From contig PXEK01000291.1 in NCBI GenBank assembly GCA_003564735.1, positions 1 through 12,662 of the forward strand: DNA of 12,662 nt, read 5' to 3'. Below, piece by piece: positions 1 to 7,031 of the stretch. The notes beneath the pieces are model-generated. The model had not been told where the DNA came from. It saw only the letters and a list, made by a program, of their open reading frames with translations, and searched no databases. Position numbers and translations under genes: made by a program. How positions within the stretch are numbered: the stretch's first letter is position 1; the number at the start of each line of letters is the position of its first letter. The stretch comes from Cryomorphaceae bacterium. GTDB taxonomy: Bacteria > Bacteroidota > Bacteroidia > Flavobacteriales_G > Salibacteraceae.

Positions 1-679
1 CAGGACCGTCACTGTTTTGTGAAGGGTCAAGAAAGCCTGATGCTAAAACCACCAAAGCCGAGTCGGCCAAACCTAAAGTTTGTAAAGGTGCGTTATATTC
101 ACGCACTGTCACAGCACCTGTTTCATCTTGAACTTGTAATGTATAGTCCAAATTACCTAACTCTAAATATCCTTGAAACTCACCGTATGATATGTCATCA
201 ACAATAGTTCCTGCGGGAATGCTTGATTCAAATACGTCAACGGTAGGAGCATCAGGCGAGCCGTGATACACGGCAACATCGGTCTCACCGGCATTCGCAG
301 ATTGGGTGCGTGCCATAGGAAGTACATCCAGACCCAATGCGGGCGTGTTGGAATATCCTGTTTGAGAAACAAACCCGTTAGCTACTGCCACATATTTTTC
401 ATTTGCCATTACTACCACATCTTCAAAAAATAATGGATTGGTGGTATCCGTACTGTTCGCAGGTTGAATTCGGACTTCAAATGAGGTGGGAACTTGGAGG
501 AATGGGGTAGCTTCCCGAAATTCGAAATTCTCAAGAGCCTTGTTATTATCAATCCAAACATCTACAGTTTGAGCCGCTGCATCGGGCGAATTGTGGATAA
601 TTTGAACTTCCGCGGTCTGGGCAAACGATAGCGTCGCCGCAAAAGCCGCAAATACACTAAGTAAACTTTTCTTTTTCAT
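1..679 (-). CDS. Exported protein with two DUF4397 domains (3' end beyond window)
   Basis: The minus frame is open from ATG at 679-677 to the left edge, giving 226 residues with no stop. Residues 1-20 (MKKKSLLSVFAAFAATLSFA) form a signal peptide with probable cleavage before Gln21, so the product is exported by Sec. Two related modules follow. The first starts near residue 24 with VQIIHNSPDA and TVDVWID; the second starts near residue 134 with VAVYHGSPDA and TVDVF, so the H-x-S-P-D-A motif recurs 110 residues apart. This H-x-SPDA/VDV pattern is typical of DUF4397 (Ig-like beta domains of surface or secreted proteins). The molecular role is unknown. Family members in Flavobacteriia often end in a type IX sorting domain, but the C-terminus is not visible here. 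The leader is AT-rich (aaaaaatagaacc) with no Shine-Dalgarno, and I found no TAnnTTTG box upstream on this strand. Confidence 0.85.
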   Translation of the reverse strand, partial: MKKKSLLSVFAAFAATLSFAQTAEVQIIHNSPDAAAQTVDVWIDNNKALENFEFREATPFLQVPTSFEVRIQPANSTDTTNPLFFEDVVVMANEKYVAVANGFVSQTGYSNTPALGLDVLPMARTQSANAGETDVAVYHGSPDAPTVDVFESSIPAGTIVDDISYGEFQGYLELGNLDYTLQVQDETGAVTVREYNAPLQTLGLADSALVVLASGFLDPSQNSDGP

Positions 680-1203
680 GGTTCTATTTTTTATATTTGT
701 ATACGTGAAACGCTCTCTCTTATACAATTGTTTACAGCTTTGTTGTTAAATTCTGTGATTTTATTGGGTTTTCAATAAAACCTCTGTTAAAACTGTGGTT
801 ATCAGTTTTTGTGTATTTGTGCTTTTGATTTTCTGAAGTGTGAAGTTGGTATATTTTACAAAATCGGGAAAACTGCTCCGTAGTTCCCTTTTTGTATGAG
901 TATCTAATTTACATTTGCATTTTGAAAATTGAATGTTGTTTTATTTTGTTGTAACTCGAAATATTAAGGTTAGTTAGATTCACCAATTGCTCCCTATATT
1001 GAAAAGCACTCATTATTACCATAATTGTTTCTCAAAAGAATATTTAATCGTTCAAGGGTTTGGAAAGGGAAGTAATCAATTTAGATGTGTCATTTATATC
1101 GGGGGGGTCATTCGTTCTAGACTGCTGCAGTTAATGAAATCGGTGAATAGTTATAAACCTCAACATTCTTTGAATAAAACTCTGAAAGAAATAAAATGAA
1201 AAT
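680..1203. other. 524-base gap without a convincing gene
   Basis: This AT-rich stretch lies between the divergent DUF4397 and DUF5606 genes. No frame shows a recognisable protein; the longest (978-1199, plus) has only a TTG start and no family resemblance. I see no tRNA-like cloverleaf and no strong terminator. A rightward TAnnTTTG box lies at 910-917, and an 11-base interrupted palindrome (ACTGC-T-GCAGT) at 1121-1131. The last bases contain a three-codon ORF, ATG AAA ATA TGA (1196-1207), whose stop overlaps the DUF5606 start as ATGA. The gap probably holds the two promoter regions and possibly a long leader or small RNA. Confidence 0.6.
910..917 (+). promoter_or_regulatory. Possible -7 box facing DUF5606 gene or an sRNA
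   Basis: TAcaTTTG matches the Bacteroidota -7 consensus TAnnTTTG. A TTTG at 891-894 could be the -33 element, but the 15-base spacer is shorter than the usual 19-21. The nearest gene start is about 290 bases downstream, so this would imply a long leader or a separate RNA. A chance match is possible. Confidence 0.3.
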
Positions 1204-1644
1204 ATGAAATTAGAAGGGATACTATCTGTTTCGGGCAAGCCCGGTCTTTATGAGTTATCGGCTCGAACAAACGCAGGAATTATTGTTAAGGATTTGGAAT
1301 CGGAAAAAAAGTTCCCGATTCACAATACTCAAAAAGTGAGTGCGTTGACTGATATTTCCATTTACGGTCTTTCTGAAGACAAACCCTTGGGGGAAATTTA
1401 TGAAAGCCTTTACAAGGCTGAGGGTGGAAAGCAAACGGATGTTGATTTAAAGGACGTTGGTGAACTGAGGGATAAACTGGAAGAAGTTTATCCTGAGTTT
1501 GATCGGGATAGAGTTTATGCTTCCGATTTGAAAAAATTATTCAAGTGGTATAACCTGCTTGTAAAGTGTGGTTTGTTGGAAGTGGATGATGCAGAAGAAG
1601 AAGAGGAATCTGATTCCCAAAGCAAAGGTGAAACGAAGGGGTAG
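1204..1644 (+). CDS. DUF5606 family protein
   Basis: This 146-residue protein begins MKLEGILSVSGKPGLYELSA and continues with a basic/hydrophobic stretch around KKFPIHNTQKVSALTDISIY (about residues 36-55). This is the conserved N-terminal signature of DUF5606, a cytoplasmic Bacteroidota-restricted family of unknown function. There is no signal peptide or membrane segment. Residues 60-125 are mostly helical in character, with a conserved-looking region around YASDLKKLFKWYNLL. The last 20 residues are a low-complexity acidic tail (EEEEESDSQ). From memory, homologues often sit near def, ruvX and mazG; none is present here, and the gene stands alone, facing the DCC-family gene. The start is the only ATG that preserves the conserved N-terminus. 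The leader is A-rich with no Shine-Dalgarno. No terminator is evident downstream. The function cannot be inferred from this sequence. Confidence 0.85.
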   Translation: MKLEGILSVSGKPGLYELSARTNAGIIVKDLESEKKFPIHNTQKVSALTDISIYGLSEDKPLGEIYESLYKAEGGKQTDVDLKDVGELRDKLEEVYPEFDRDRVYASDLKKLFKWYNLLVKCGLLEVDDAEEEEESDSQSKGETKG

Positions 1645-1808
1645 TCACAAAGCATCAGTCAAAAGTAAAAAGATGCATTTAATAAGTAGATGAAATCTGA
1701 GGGTAAATACTATCTCAATTCAGCCGATTGACGCAATCTAAATATGCGTGCAAGTGTCTTTTTTGTTTGAACCTAGCTATAGGTGATAGATGTTCTTTAC
1801 AGAATTTG

Positions 1809-2219
1809 CTACAAATCAATAAAGCGTTCTCTTGTTGACTCATCAGGCATTTGGCAAGTGTCGGTTTTCCCGAAGAGTTTATATCTGCCCCGAGCCACGA
1901 AATCATAAATAACATCTCTTATTTTTGGCGAGATGAAGTTGAACTTAGCGGCGAAACTATAGGGTTTTTTCAGTCTTCGTGCAACTGCCAGCGCCGCTTG
2001 GGACTTGATGAATACTCGTTTATTATCAAACAATACAATGCTGTCAATATTTTGTAAGTTGTATTTTGAAATTACCGCGTTTCCCAACTCACTTTGCAAC
2101 GAAGCAAACAATATTTCGTCGTTTTTTTCATGTCGCAAAACAAACTGAACAGCACTGTTGCATAAATTACAACGGCCGTCATAGAAAAGAATTGGACGAT
2201 TAAAAGTTTCTAACCGCAT
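1809..2219 (-). CDS. DCC-family (DUF393) thiol-disulfide oxidoreductase-like protein
   Basis: This is a 136-residue minus-strand gene with ATG at 2219-2217 and TAG at 1811-1809. The N-terminus reads PILFYDGRCNLCNSAVQFV, so the family signature DGxCxLC is intact with Cys17 and Cys20. A third Cys lies in the C-terminal TCQMPDESTRERF segment, the conserved end of the DCC family. The family adopts a thioredoxin-like fold with a CxxC pair and is assumed to act in thiol-disulfide exchange, but its substrates are generally unknown. Length is normal for the family. There is no signal peptide, so the product is predicted to be cytoplasmic. The gene converges on DUF5606 (164-base spacer, no clear terminator) and is divergent from secDF, with separate -7 boxes in the shared 141-base region. 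Confidence 0.88.
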   Translation of the reverse strand: MRLETFNRPILFYDGRCNLCNSAVQFVLRHEKNDEILFASLQSELGNAVISKYNLQNIDSIVLFDNKRVFIKSQAALAVARRLKKPYSFAAKFNFISPKIRDVIYDFVARGRYKLFGKTDTCQMPDESTRERFIDL

Positions 2220-2254
2220 GATTTGCAGTGTTTTTTTTACTTTATGAATGCGTG

Positions 2255-2262
2255 CAAATTTA
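2255..2262 (-). promoter_or_regulatory. Probable -7 box for DCC-family gene
   Basis: Read on the minus strand the bases are TAAATTTG, matching the Bacteroidota TAnnTTTG consensus. The box lies 35 bases upstream of the ATG. No clear -33 TTTG is found at the expected distance, so the assignment rests on the -7 match and position. Confidence 0.4.
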
Positions 2263-2287
2263 CATTAAAAAACAACGGCGCTAACGA

Positions 2288-2318
2288 TTGGGTTTGAAAC
2301 TTTGAAATTCTATATTTG
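2288..2318 (+). promoter_or_regulatory. Probable secDF promoter
   Basis: TTG at 2288-2290, a 20-base spacer and TATATTTG at 2311-2318 fit the Bacteroidota promoter layout (-33 TTTG-like, -7 TAnnTTTG). The predicted transcript would begin around 2322-2325, which places the TTG at 2316 upstream of the RNA and supports ATG 2361 as the secDF start. GGCGC (2277-2281) and GCGCC (2318-2322) flank the promoter as inverted arms, probably by chance. Confidence 0.55.
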
Positions 2319-2360
2319 CGCCCTTATTTTTTAGACTCATCTTATAAGAAAATCAAACAG

Positions 2361-5300
2361 ATGCAAAACAAAGGAGCACTTTGGACATTTACAATTTTAT
2401 TAGTTGTTGCATGTCTATTCCAAATTAGTTTTACTTGGGTAGTAAGCAGCGTTGAAAAAGACGCTCGAAATGTTGCACAATCGAGAGTTGATTCCATTCT
2501 GCAAGTCAATCCGGAATTTGATTTATTTCAACAAGATTCGGCTTTACAGGCTTTCGAAGCAAAGGAATTGGTTTCACGTGCCGGAGATGAGGTGTACCCT
2601 ATTTTGGGATACACCTACGCTTATTGCAAAAAGCGCGAGTTAAATCTCGGTCTCGATTTACAGGGCGGTATGCATGTGACATTACAGGTTTCCGTGCCCG
2701 ACATGTTGAATTCGCTTGCCGGAGCCAATAGAAATAACCCTATTTATGAGCGCGTTTTAAATAGAGCGCGGGAAATGAGAACGCCTGCCGACGGAGACTT
2801 TATCGCGGTATTTGAAAGAGCCCACAAAGAGGTAGCTCCTGATTTAGAGTTGAGTAGCATTTTCCACACTTTGGAAAACAAGGACATCATTCCGGCAGAA
2901 GCTACAAACAGCGAAATTTTTTCCATCTTACGTGACGAAGCTGAACAGGCTATACGAAGAACTGAGCAAGTTTTGAGAAAACGTGTTGATAACCTGGGTG
3001 TGGTACAACCGAACATTCAACGTGTTTCGGGAACCGGTCGAATAACCGTTGAGTTGCCCGGTGTTAAGGACAGAGAAAGGGTTAGAGACATATTACAAGG
3101 TACTGCTCAACTGGAATTCTATGAAGCATACCAAAATTATGAAATTTATCCCGGCTTAGAACGCGCCAACAATATTTTACGTGAAACTGAAAAGTCGCAA
3201 AAGAAAGAAGCTGAGGCCGGAGATTCGGATACTGAAGCCAAAGATGAAGTGGCCGATGATATTGCCGACTTGTTAAGTGATGATGACGCTGAGGAAGCAG
3301 AGGAAAAAGATGCTGAGGAGTCCGGTACTGAAGATTTAGTTGATTCTGATGACATTGATACTGCCGATATTGAGGATGAAGATGACTTGGAAAAACTCCT
3401 TGCAGATGATGAAGCCGATGATGCCGAAGAAATTTCTCGTGAGGAGTTCATGAAAGAGAATCCATTATTTGCCTTACTTCAGCCCCAGCAAGAAGGAAAT
3501 CAACCCATGGTTGGGATTGCTTCTTTAGCGGATACATCACGAATCAATAACTGGTTGAAGCGAAAAGACATTAAAGGTCAGTTCCCTCCCAGAACTAAAT
3601 TCTACTGGGGGGCTAATGCACTAGAGGGAAGCGAAAAATTCTTTGCCCTCTACGCCGCTAAGGTCCCCAAAGGCGGAGAGGCGTTGTTGCAGGGCGATGA
3701 TGTTACGCAAGCACGTGTGGGAACCGATCCGTTGGGGAACCCCACCGTTAATATGAACATGAATAGCCGCGGAACTAAAATCTGGAGGGACATGACTCGT
3801 GAAGCATCTTCTAATCCCGATGACTTGAAGTCTGTAATGGTTGTTTTGGATGATCGGGTTTACAGTGCTCCACGTGTTCAGGGCGAAATACCCTCGGGAC
3901 AAACTGAAATCACGGGACAGTTTTCTCAACAGCAGGCTGCTGACTTAGCAGGAGTTTTGAAAGCGGGTAAATTGCCGGCAAGATCCAACATTATTGAAGA
4001 AGCAGTTGTTGGCCCTGAACTTGGTGAAGAGTCTATAAGCGCGGGGTTATCTTCGTTCATCATTGCTTTAGCCTTGGTGTTGATTTACATGATATTTTAT
4101 TATTCGCATGCGGGTATTGTAGCTAATGTGGCTCTATTAGCTAACGTATTCTTTGTAATAGGTGTATTAGCTTCTCTTCGAGCAACGTTAACGTTGCCGG
4201 GAATTGCAGGTATTGTGTTAACTATTGGTATGTCGGTTGATGCCAATGTACTTATTTTTGAACGAATTCGCGAAGAAATACGAGCAGGTAAAGGTCTTAA
4301 ACTTTCTATTACCGATGGTTACAAAAACGCTTACAGTTCCATATTGGACGCGAACATTACGACCTTATTAACGGGTATCATTCTCGCTATATTTGGAACC
4401 GGGCCCATCCAAGGATTTGCTACCACCTTAATTATAGGTATTCTAACATCATTGTTTAGTGCCATATTCATTACGAGGTTGTTATTTGAGTGGAGAATGG
4501 AAAGCACTAAAACCATCAAGTTCTCGAATGCACTTACAGAAAAGTTTTTGCAAAATCCTACTTTTGATTTTGTATCGAAAAGAAAAGCCTTTTACCTCGT
4601 TTCAGGTTCTATCATTTTAATAGGATTGGGTTCCTTGTTTACGCGCGGACTCAACGTGGGTGTTGATTTTAGCGGTGGTCGCTCTTACATCGTGAGGTTC
4701 GATCAGCCCGTAAATACTACGGACATTGCTTCATCACTGGGAGATGTTTTTGTGGGTGATGACGGAATTCGTCAAGTTCCCCAAGTGAAGACATTCGGTT
4801 CGTCAAACCAGGTTAAAATCGTGACTAAGTTTATGATTGACAGACCTGATGATGACGTAGAGTCTATTGTAGAGGGCAAGCTCTTTGAAGGCGTATCGCC
4901 CTTTTATTCAGAACCTGTTTCAAGAACGAGTTTCCAAGAGCAACTCACCTCGCAAAAAGTTGAGCCTACCATTGCAGATGACATTAAACGGGCCGCAGTA
5001 CTGGCCGTAATCTTTTCGCTCATCGTTATTTTCTTGTACATTTTGTTCAGGTTTAAGAAGTGGCAATATTCGTTGGGAGCACTGGTAGCCATGACTCACG
5101 ATGTCTTGGTGGTGTTATCCATTTTCTCACTGACCTATGGTTTCTTACCTTTCTCACTGGAAATAAATCAAGCATTTATTGCTGCCATACTAACGGTTGT
5201 GGGGTACTCCATAAACGATACAGTGGTGGTATTTGACCGTATTCGTGAGTATATAGGTTTGCATCCGAAACACGGCCAAATCAGACAAATTAACAGCGCA

Positions 5301-5540
5301 CTAAACAGCACGTTGAGTCGTACGGTAAATACCTCGATGACCACCTTTGTAGTACTTTTAATAATCTTCATTTTTGGCGGTGAAGTAATACGAGGTTTTG
5401 TTTTTGCCTTAATGATTGGTGTTGTTGTGGGTACCTATTCTTCACTGGCTATTGCAACTCCTATTATGATTGACTTTAGTCGAAAACTTTTGGGAAAGCC
5501 CGATCTTGACGAATCGAGAAAAGTTGCTGAAGTGAAATAA
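2361..5540 (+). CDS. secDF: Fused Sec translocon accessory protein SecD-SecF
   Basis: This 1059-residue protein is a SecD and SecF fusion, the usual Bacteroidota form. It uses the proton-motive force to pull exported proteins through SecYEG on the periplasmic side. The first membrane segment spans about residues 8-28, followed by the SecD signature LGLDLQGGMHVTL (about 94-106) and the periplasmic P1 domain. SecD TM2-6 lie around 560-710 and include GMSVDANVLIFERI with Asp627, the proton-relay position. SecF begins with TM1 at about 743-762, then GVDFSGG (Asp769), its periplasmic domain, and TM2-6 at about 874-1043 with YSINDTVVVFDR (Asp953). Both key aspartates are present. Residues 277-363 form an unusually acidic insertion, 43 of 87 being Asp or Glu. 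ATG 2361 is chosen over TTG 2316 because MQNKGALW is the family-like N-terminus and the promoter box overlaps the TTG. A strong terminator follows. Confidence 0.96.
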   Translation: MQNKGALWTFTILLVVACLFQISFTWVVSSVEKDARNVAQSRVDSILQVNPEFDLFQQDSALQAFEAKELVSRAGDEVYPILGYTYAYCKKRELNLGLDLQGGMHVTLQVSVPDMLNSLAGANRNNPIYERVLNRAREMRTPADGDFIAVFERAHKEVAPDLELSSIFHTLENKDIIPAEATNSEIFSILRDEAEQAIRRTEQVLRKRVDNLGVVQPNIQRVSGTGRITVELPGVKDRERVRDILQGTAQLEFYEAYQNYEIYPGLERANNILRETEKSQKKEAEAGDSDTEAKDEVADDIADLLSDDDAEEAEEKDAEESGTEDLVDSDDIDTADIEDEDDLEKLLADDEADDAEEISREEFMKENPLFALLQPQQEGNQPMVGIASLADTSRINNWLKRKDIKGQFPPRTKFYWGANALEGSEKFFALYAAKVPKGGEALLQGDDVTQARVGTDPLGNPTVNMNMNSRGTKIWRDMTREASSNPDDLKSVMVVLDDRVYSAPRVQGEIPSGQTEITGQFSQQQAADLAGVLKAGKLPARSNIIEEAVVGPELGEESISAGLSSFIIALALVLIYMIFYYSHAGIVANVALLANVFFVIGVLASLRATLTLPGIAGIVLTIGMSVDANVLIFERIREEIRAGKGLKLSITDGYKNAYSSILDANITTLLTGIILAIFGTGPIQGFATTLIIGILTSLFSAIFITRLLFEWRMESTKTIKFSNALTEKFLQNPTFDFVSKRKAFYLVSGSIILIGLGSLFTRGLNVGVDFSGGRSYIVRFDQPVNTTDIASSLGDVFVGDDGIRQVPQVKTFGSSNQVKIVTKFMIDRPDDDVESIVEGKLFEGVSPFYSEPVSRTSFQEQLTSQKVEPTIADDIKRAAVLAVIFSLIVIFLYILFRFKKWQYSLGALVAMTHDVLVVLSIFSLTYGFLPFSLEINQAFIAAILTVVGYSINDTVVVFDRIREYIGLHPKHGQIRQINSALNSTLSRTVNTSMTTFVVLLIIFIFGGEVIRGFVFALMIGVVVGTYSSLAIATPIMIDFSRKLLGKPDLDESRKVAEVK

Positions 5541-5571
5541 AGACTCAAATTTTCGAGATAAAATAATCGTT

Positions 5572-5611
5572 AAAGGGTTAAAGTTATTGTTCGAGCTTTG
5601 ACCCTTTTTTT
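5572..5611 (+). terminator. Rho-independent terminator after secDF
   Basis: AAAGGGTTAAAG (5572-5583) pairs with CTTTGACCCTTT (5596-5607) with one G-T wobble across a 12-base loop, and the 3' arm runs into a tract of seven T (5605-5611). It lies 31 bases after the secDF stop, separating secDF from tatA. Confidence 0.85.
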
Positions 5612-5644
5612 ATGGTGAATACTCATTTATATTAAAACATTGTT

Positions 5645-5652
5645 TAAGTTTG
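5645..5652 (+). promoter_or_regulatory. Possible -7 box for tatA and antiporter unit
   Basis: TAagTTTG matches TAnnTTTG, lies after the secDF terminator and 52 bases before the tatA ATG. No clear -33 TTTG is present about 20 bases upstream, so support is moderate. Confidence 0.38.
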
Positions 5653-5704
5653 CTTTATCATTTATCATGGTTGAGCTCTTGAAAAGTAATAATTCCTATT
5701 TAGA

Positions 5705-5962
5705 ATGAATATAATACTGTTTTTGGACTTAGGAGGTGGGGAGATCATGATGATCTTTTTTTTAATTTTACTTTTATTCGGAGCCAAAAGAATTCCGGAG
5801 TTTGCCCGTGGAATGGGTAAAGGATTGAGGCAGCTGCGTAATGCTACAGATGAAATACAAAGCGACATACAGCGAAGTGTGAACGAGGTGAAAAAGGATG
5901 TTGACACAAATAGGCAGGAACGTAAGGGAGGCGGTGATGAAAGAAATAATACAAAAACCTAA
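5705..5962 (+). CDS. tatA: Twin-arginine translocase subunit TatA/TatE
   Basis: This 85-residue protein has the TatA plan: a short N-terminus with a polar residue (GGGEI), a single membrane helix (about residues 15-26, MMIFFLILLLFG), the hinge FGAKRIPEFARGMGKG (about 25-40), an amphipathic helix (LRQLRNATDEIQSDIQ) and a charged soluble tail. TatA oligomerises in the inner membrane to form the passage for folded twin-arginine substrates. The LFGAKRIPE and GMGKGLRQLRNAT stretches match the Bacteroidota TatA/E form. ATG 5705 keeps the conserved Gly/Glu N-terminal residues. A second in-frame ATG pair at 5747-5752 sits behind a perfect internal AGGAGGTG and would remove them. No tatB or tatC is in the window. 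The antiporter gene starts 12 bases after the stop, so the two are probably co-transcribed. Confidence 0.92.
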   Translation: MNIILFLDLGGGEIMMIFFLILLLFGAKRIPEFARGMGKGLRQLRNATDEIQSDIQRSVNEVKKDVDTNRQERKGGGDERNNTKT

Positions 5963-5974
5963 TTTACTGAATAA

Positions 5975-6925
5975 TTGTTTGCTTACATTCAACTTGCGGT
6001 AGGTCTAATACTTTTGATTGTCGGGGGCGAAATTCTTGTCAAGGGTGCTGTGGAATGTGCCTTGCGGTTTAGAATTTCAAAATTGGTTGTGGGTATGACC
6101 GTAGTGTCATTCGGCACCTCAGCGCCTGAACTTGTGGTTAGTCTTGAAGCGGCATACAAGGGGTTCCCCGATATATCTATGGGTAATGTTATCGGATCCA
6201 ATATAGCCAACTTGGCACTGGTTTTGGGTCTAACCTCTATTGTGTTTCCTATTGCCGTGAGTAAAAACTCAATTCGTTTCGATTGGCCGGTAATGATGTT
6301 GGTTACGGTGATTTTCTATTTTCTAATTTTAGATGGTGATTTAGGCCGAATGGAAGGGACCGTACTTCTTTTCATATTAATTACTTTTAGCACCTTTTTG
6401 ATATGGAAATCCAGACGCGAAAATTCTTTAGCCGCAATTGAAGCAGGTGATATTGAAGATTCAGACACACCCTTGTGGAAGTCCATCCTTTTTGTGCTAT
6501 TTGGTGCGGGTGCTTTGGCGTTCGGTTCTGAATGGCTTGTGGAAGGGGCTGTTGAGGTTGCTCATCGTTTTGGTGTTAGTGATTTGGTAATAAGCGTAAC
6601 AATCGTTGCTTTTGGAACCTCCGCACCCGAGCTCATCACATCTCTCATGGCGGCATTCCGCAAGCATGCCGATATTTCTATCGGTAATCTTGTTGGGTCT
6701 AATATATTTAATATTGCACTGGTTCTTGGGGTCACCGGAATAATGAAGCCTATCGACGTGAGTCAAACTATTTTGAATTTTGATATCTATTGGTTTCTCG
6801 CCATTTCCTTCATCATCCTGCCTTTCATGCTGAACAAGCGAAAGATTCTACGTTGGGAGGGCGCTTTGTTATTCATTTCTTACGCAGCCTATATTTTTTG
6901 GGTGGTTCAAATCGGTAAAATATAG
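5975..6925 (+). CDS. Calcium/sodium antiporter, YrbG-like CaCA family
   Basis: This 316-residue integral membrane protein consists of two homologous halves, as in the CaCA exchanger family. The alpha-1 repeat carries SFGTSAPELVVSL (Glu52) and GSNIANLALVLG; the alpha-2 repeat carries AFGTSAPELITSL (Glu219) and GSNIFNIALVLG. The two glutamates are the expected cation-binding residues, so exchange of Na+ for Ca2+ across the inner membrane is the likely activity; the true substrate pair is unproven. About ten membrane helices surround a charged central loop (about residues 148-165). The start is TTG 5975: an in-frame TAA lies directly before it (5972-5974), and the next Met (residue 41) would delete the first helix, whereas MFAYIQLAVGLILLIVGGE matches family N-termini. 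It lies 12 bases after tatA in an apparent two-gene unit. The same pairing elsewhere would need checking. Confidence 0.92.
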   Translation: MFAYIQLAVGLILLIVGGEILVKGAVECALRFRISKLVVGMTVVSFGTSAPELVVSLEAAYKGFPDISMGNVIGSNIANLALVLGLTSIVFPIAVSKNSIRFDWPVMMLVTVIFYFLILDGDLGRMEGTVLLFILITFSTFLIWKSRRENSLAAIEAGDIEDSDTPLWKSILFVLFGAGALAFGSEWLVEGAVEVAHRFGVSDLVISVTIVAFGTSAPELITSLMAAFRKHADISIGNLVGSNIFNIALVLGVTGIMKPIDVSQTILNFDIYWFLAISFIILPFMLNKRKILRWEGALLFISYAAYIFWVVQIGKI

Positions 6926-6939
6926 TTTTACCTGCACTG

Positions 6940-6983
6940 CACCCCTTTAATTTTGAGGGTGTGGATAAAAAAATCATTTTTTT
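6940..6983 (+). terminator. Weak terminator candidate after antiporter gene
   Basis: CACCC (6940-6944) pairs with GGGTG (6957-6961) over a 12-base loop. This is followed by an A7-TCA-T7 hairpin (6967-6983) that supplies a T tract. The GC stem is short and not directly joined to the T run, so termination is plausible but uncertain. Confidence 0.4.
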
Positions 6984-7006
6984 ATTTTCTGTAAAGTTTC
7001 TCACTA

Positions 7007-7014
7007 TACTTTTG
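7007..7014 (+). promoter_or_regulatory. Probable -7 box of glutamine synthetase gene
   Basis: TActTTTG matches the Bacteroidota TAnnTTTG consensus and ends 17 bases before the ATG at 7032. The predicted transcript start near 7018-7021 leaves a leader of only about 11-14 bases. No clean -33 TTTG is seen; the region about 20 bases upstream is a T-rich tract. Confidence 0.5.
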
Positions 7015-7031
7015 TCTCAAAATATAAATGT

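Noticed and set aside
692..699. Plus-strand TATATTTG just outside the DUF4397 gene
   Set aside because: It matches TAnnTTTG but points away from the adjacent gene, has no -33 element and no gene follows for about 500 bases.
978..1199. 70-codon plus-strand frame starting with TTG before the DUF5606 gene
   Set aside because: It has no ATG in a credible position, no recognisable domain, hydrophobicity pattern or family resemblance, and lies in an AT-rich gap where such frames arise by chance.
1771..1784. Small hairpin ACCTA-GCTA-TAGGT between the convergent genes
   Set aside because: The five-base stem lacks a T tract on either strand in the right place, so it is not a convincing terminator.
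1744..2257. Ten-base direct repeat ATGCGTGCAA at 1744-1753 and 2248-2257 flanking the DCC-family gene
   Set aside because: Dozens of 10-base repeats are expected by chance in a window of this size, and there is no sign of a mobile element or target duplication.
2316..2360. Extended secDF start at TTG 2316
   Set aside because: The TTG lies within the TATATTTG promoter box and upstream of the likely transcript start, and MQNKGALW from ATG 2361 is the family-like N-terminus.
3146..3451. Serine-rich 101-residue minus-strand frame
   Set aside because: It is the antisense of the Asp/Glu-rich insertion of SecDF; Ser/Ala runs are what the complement of GAT/GAA codons gives.
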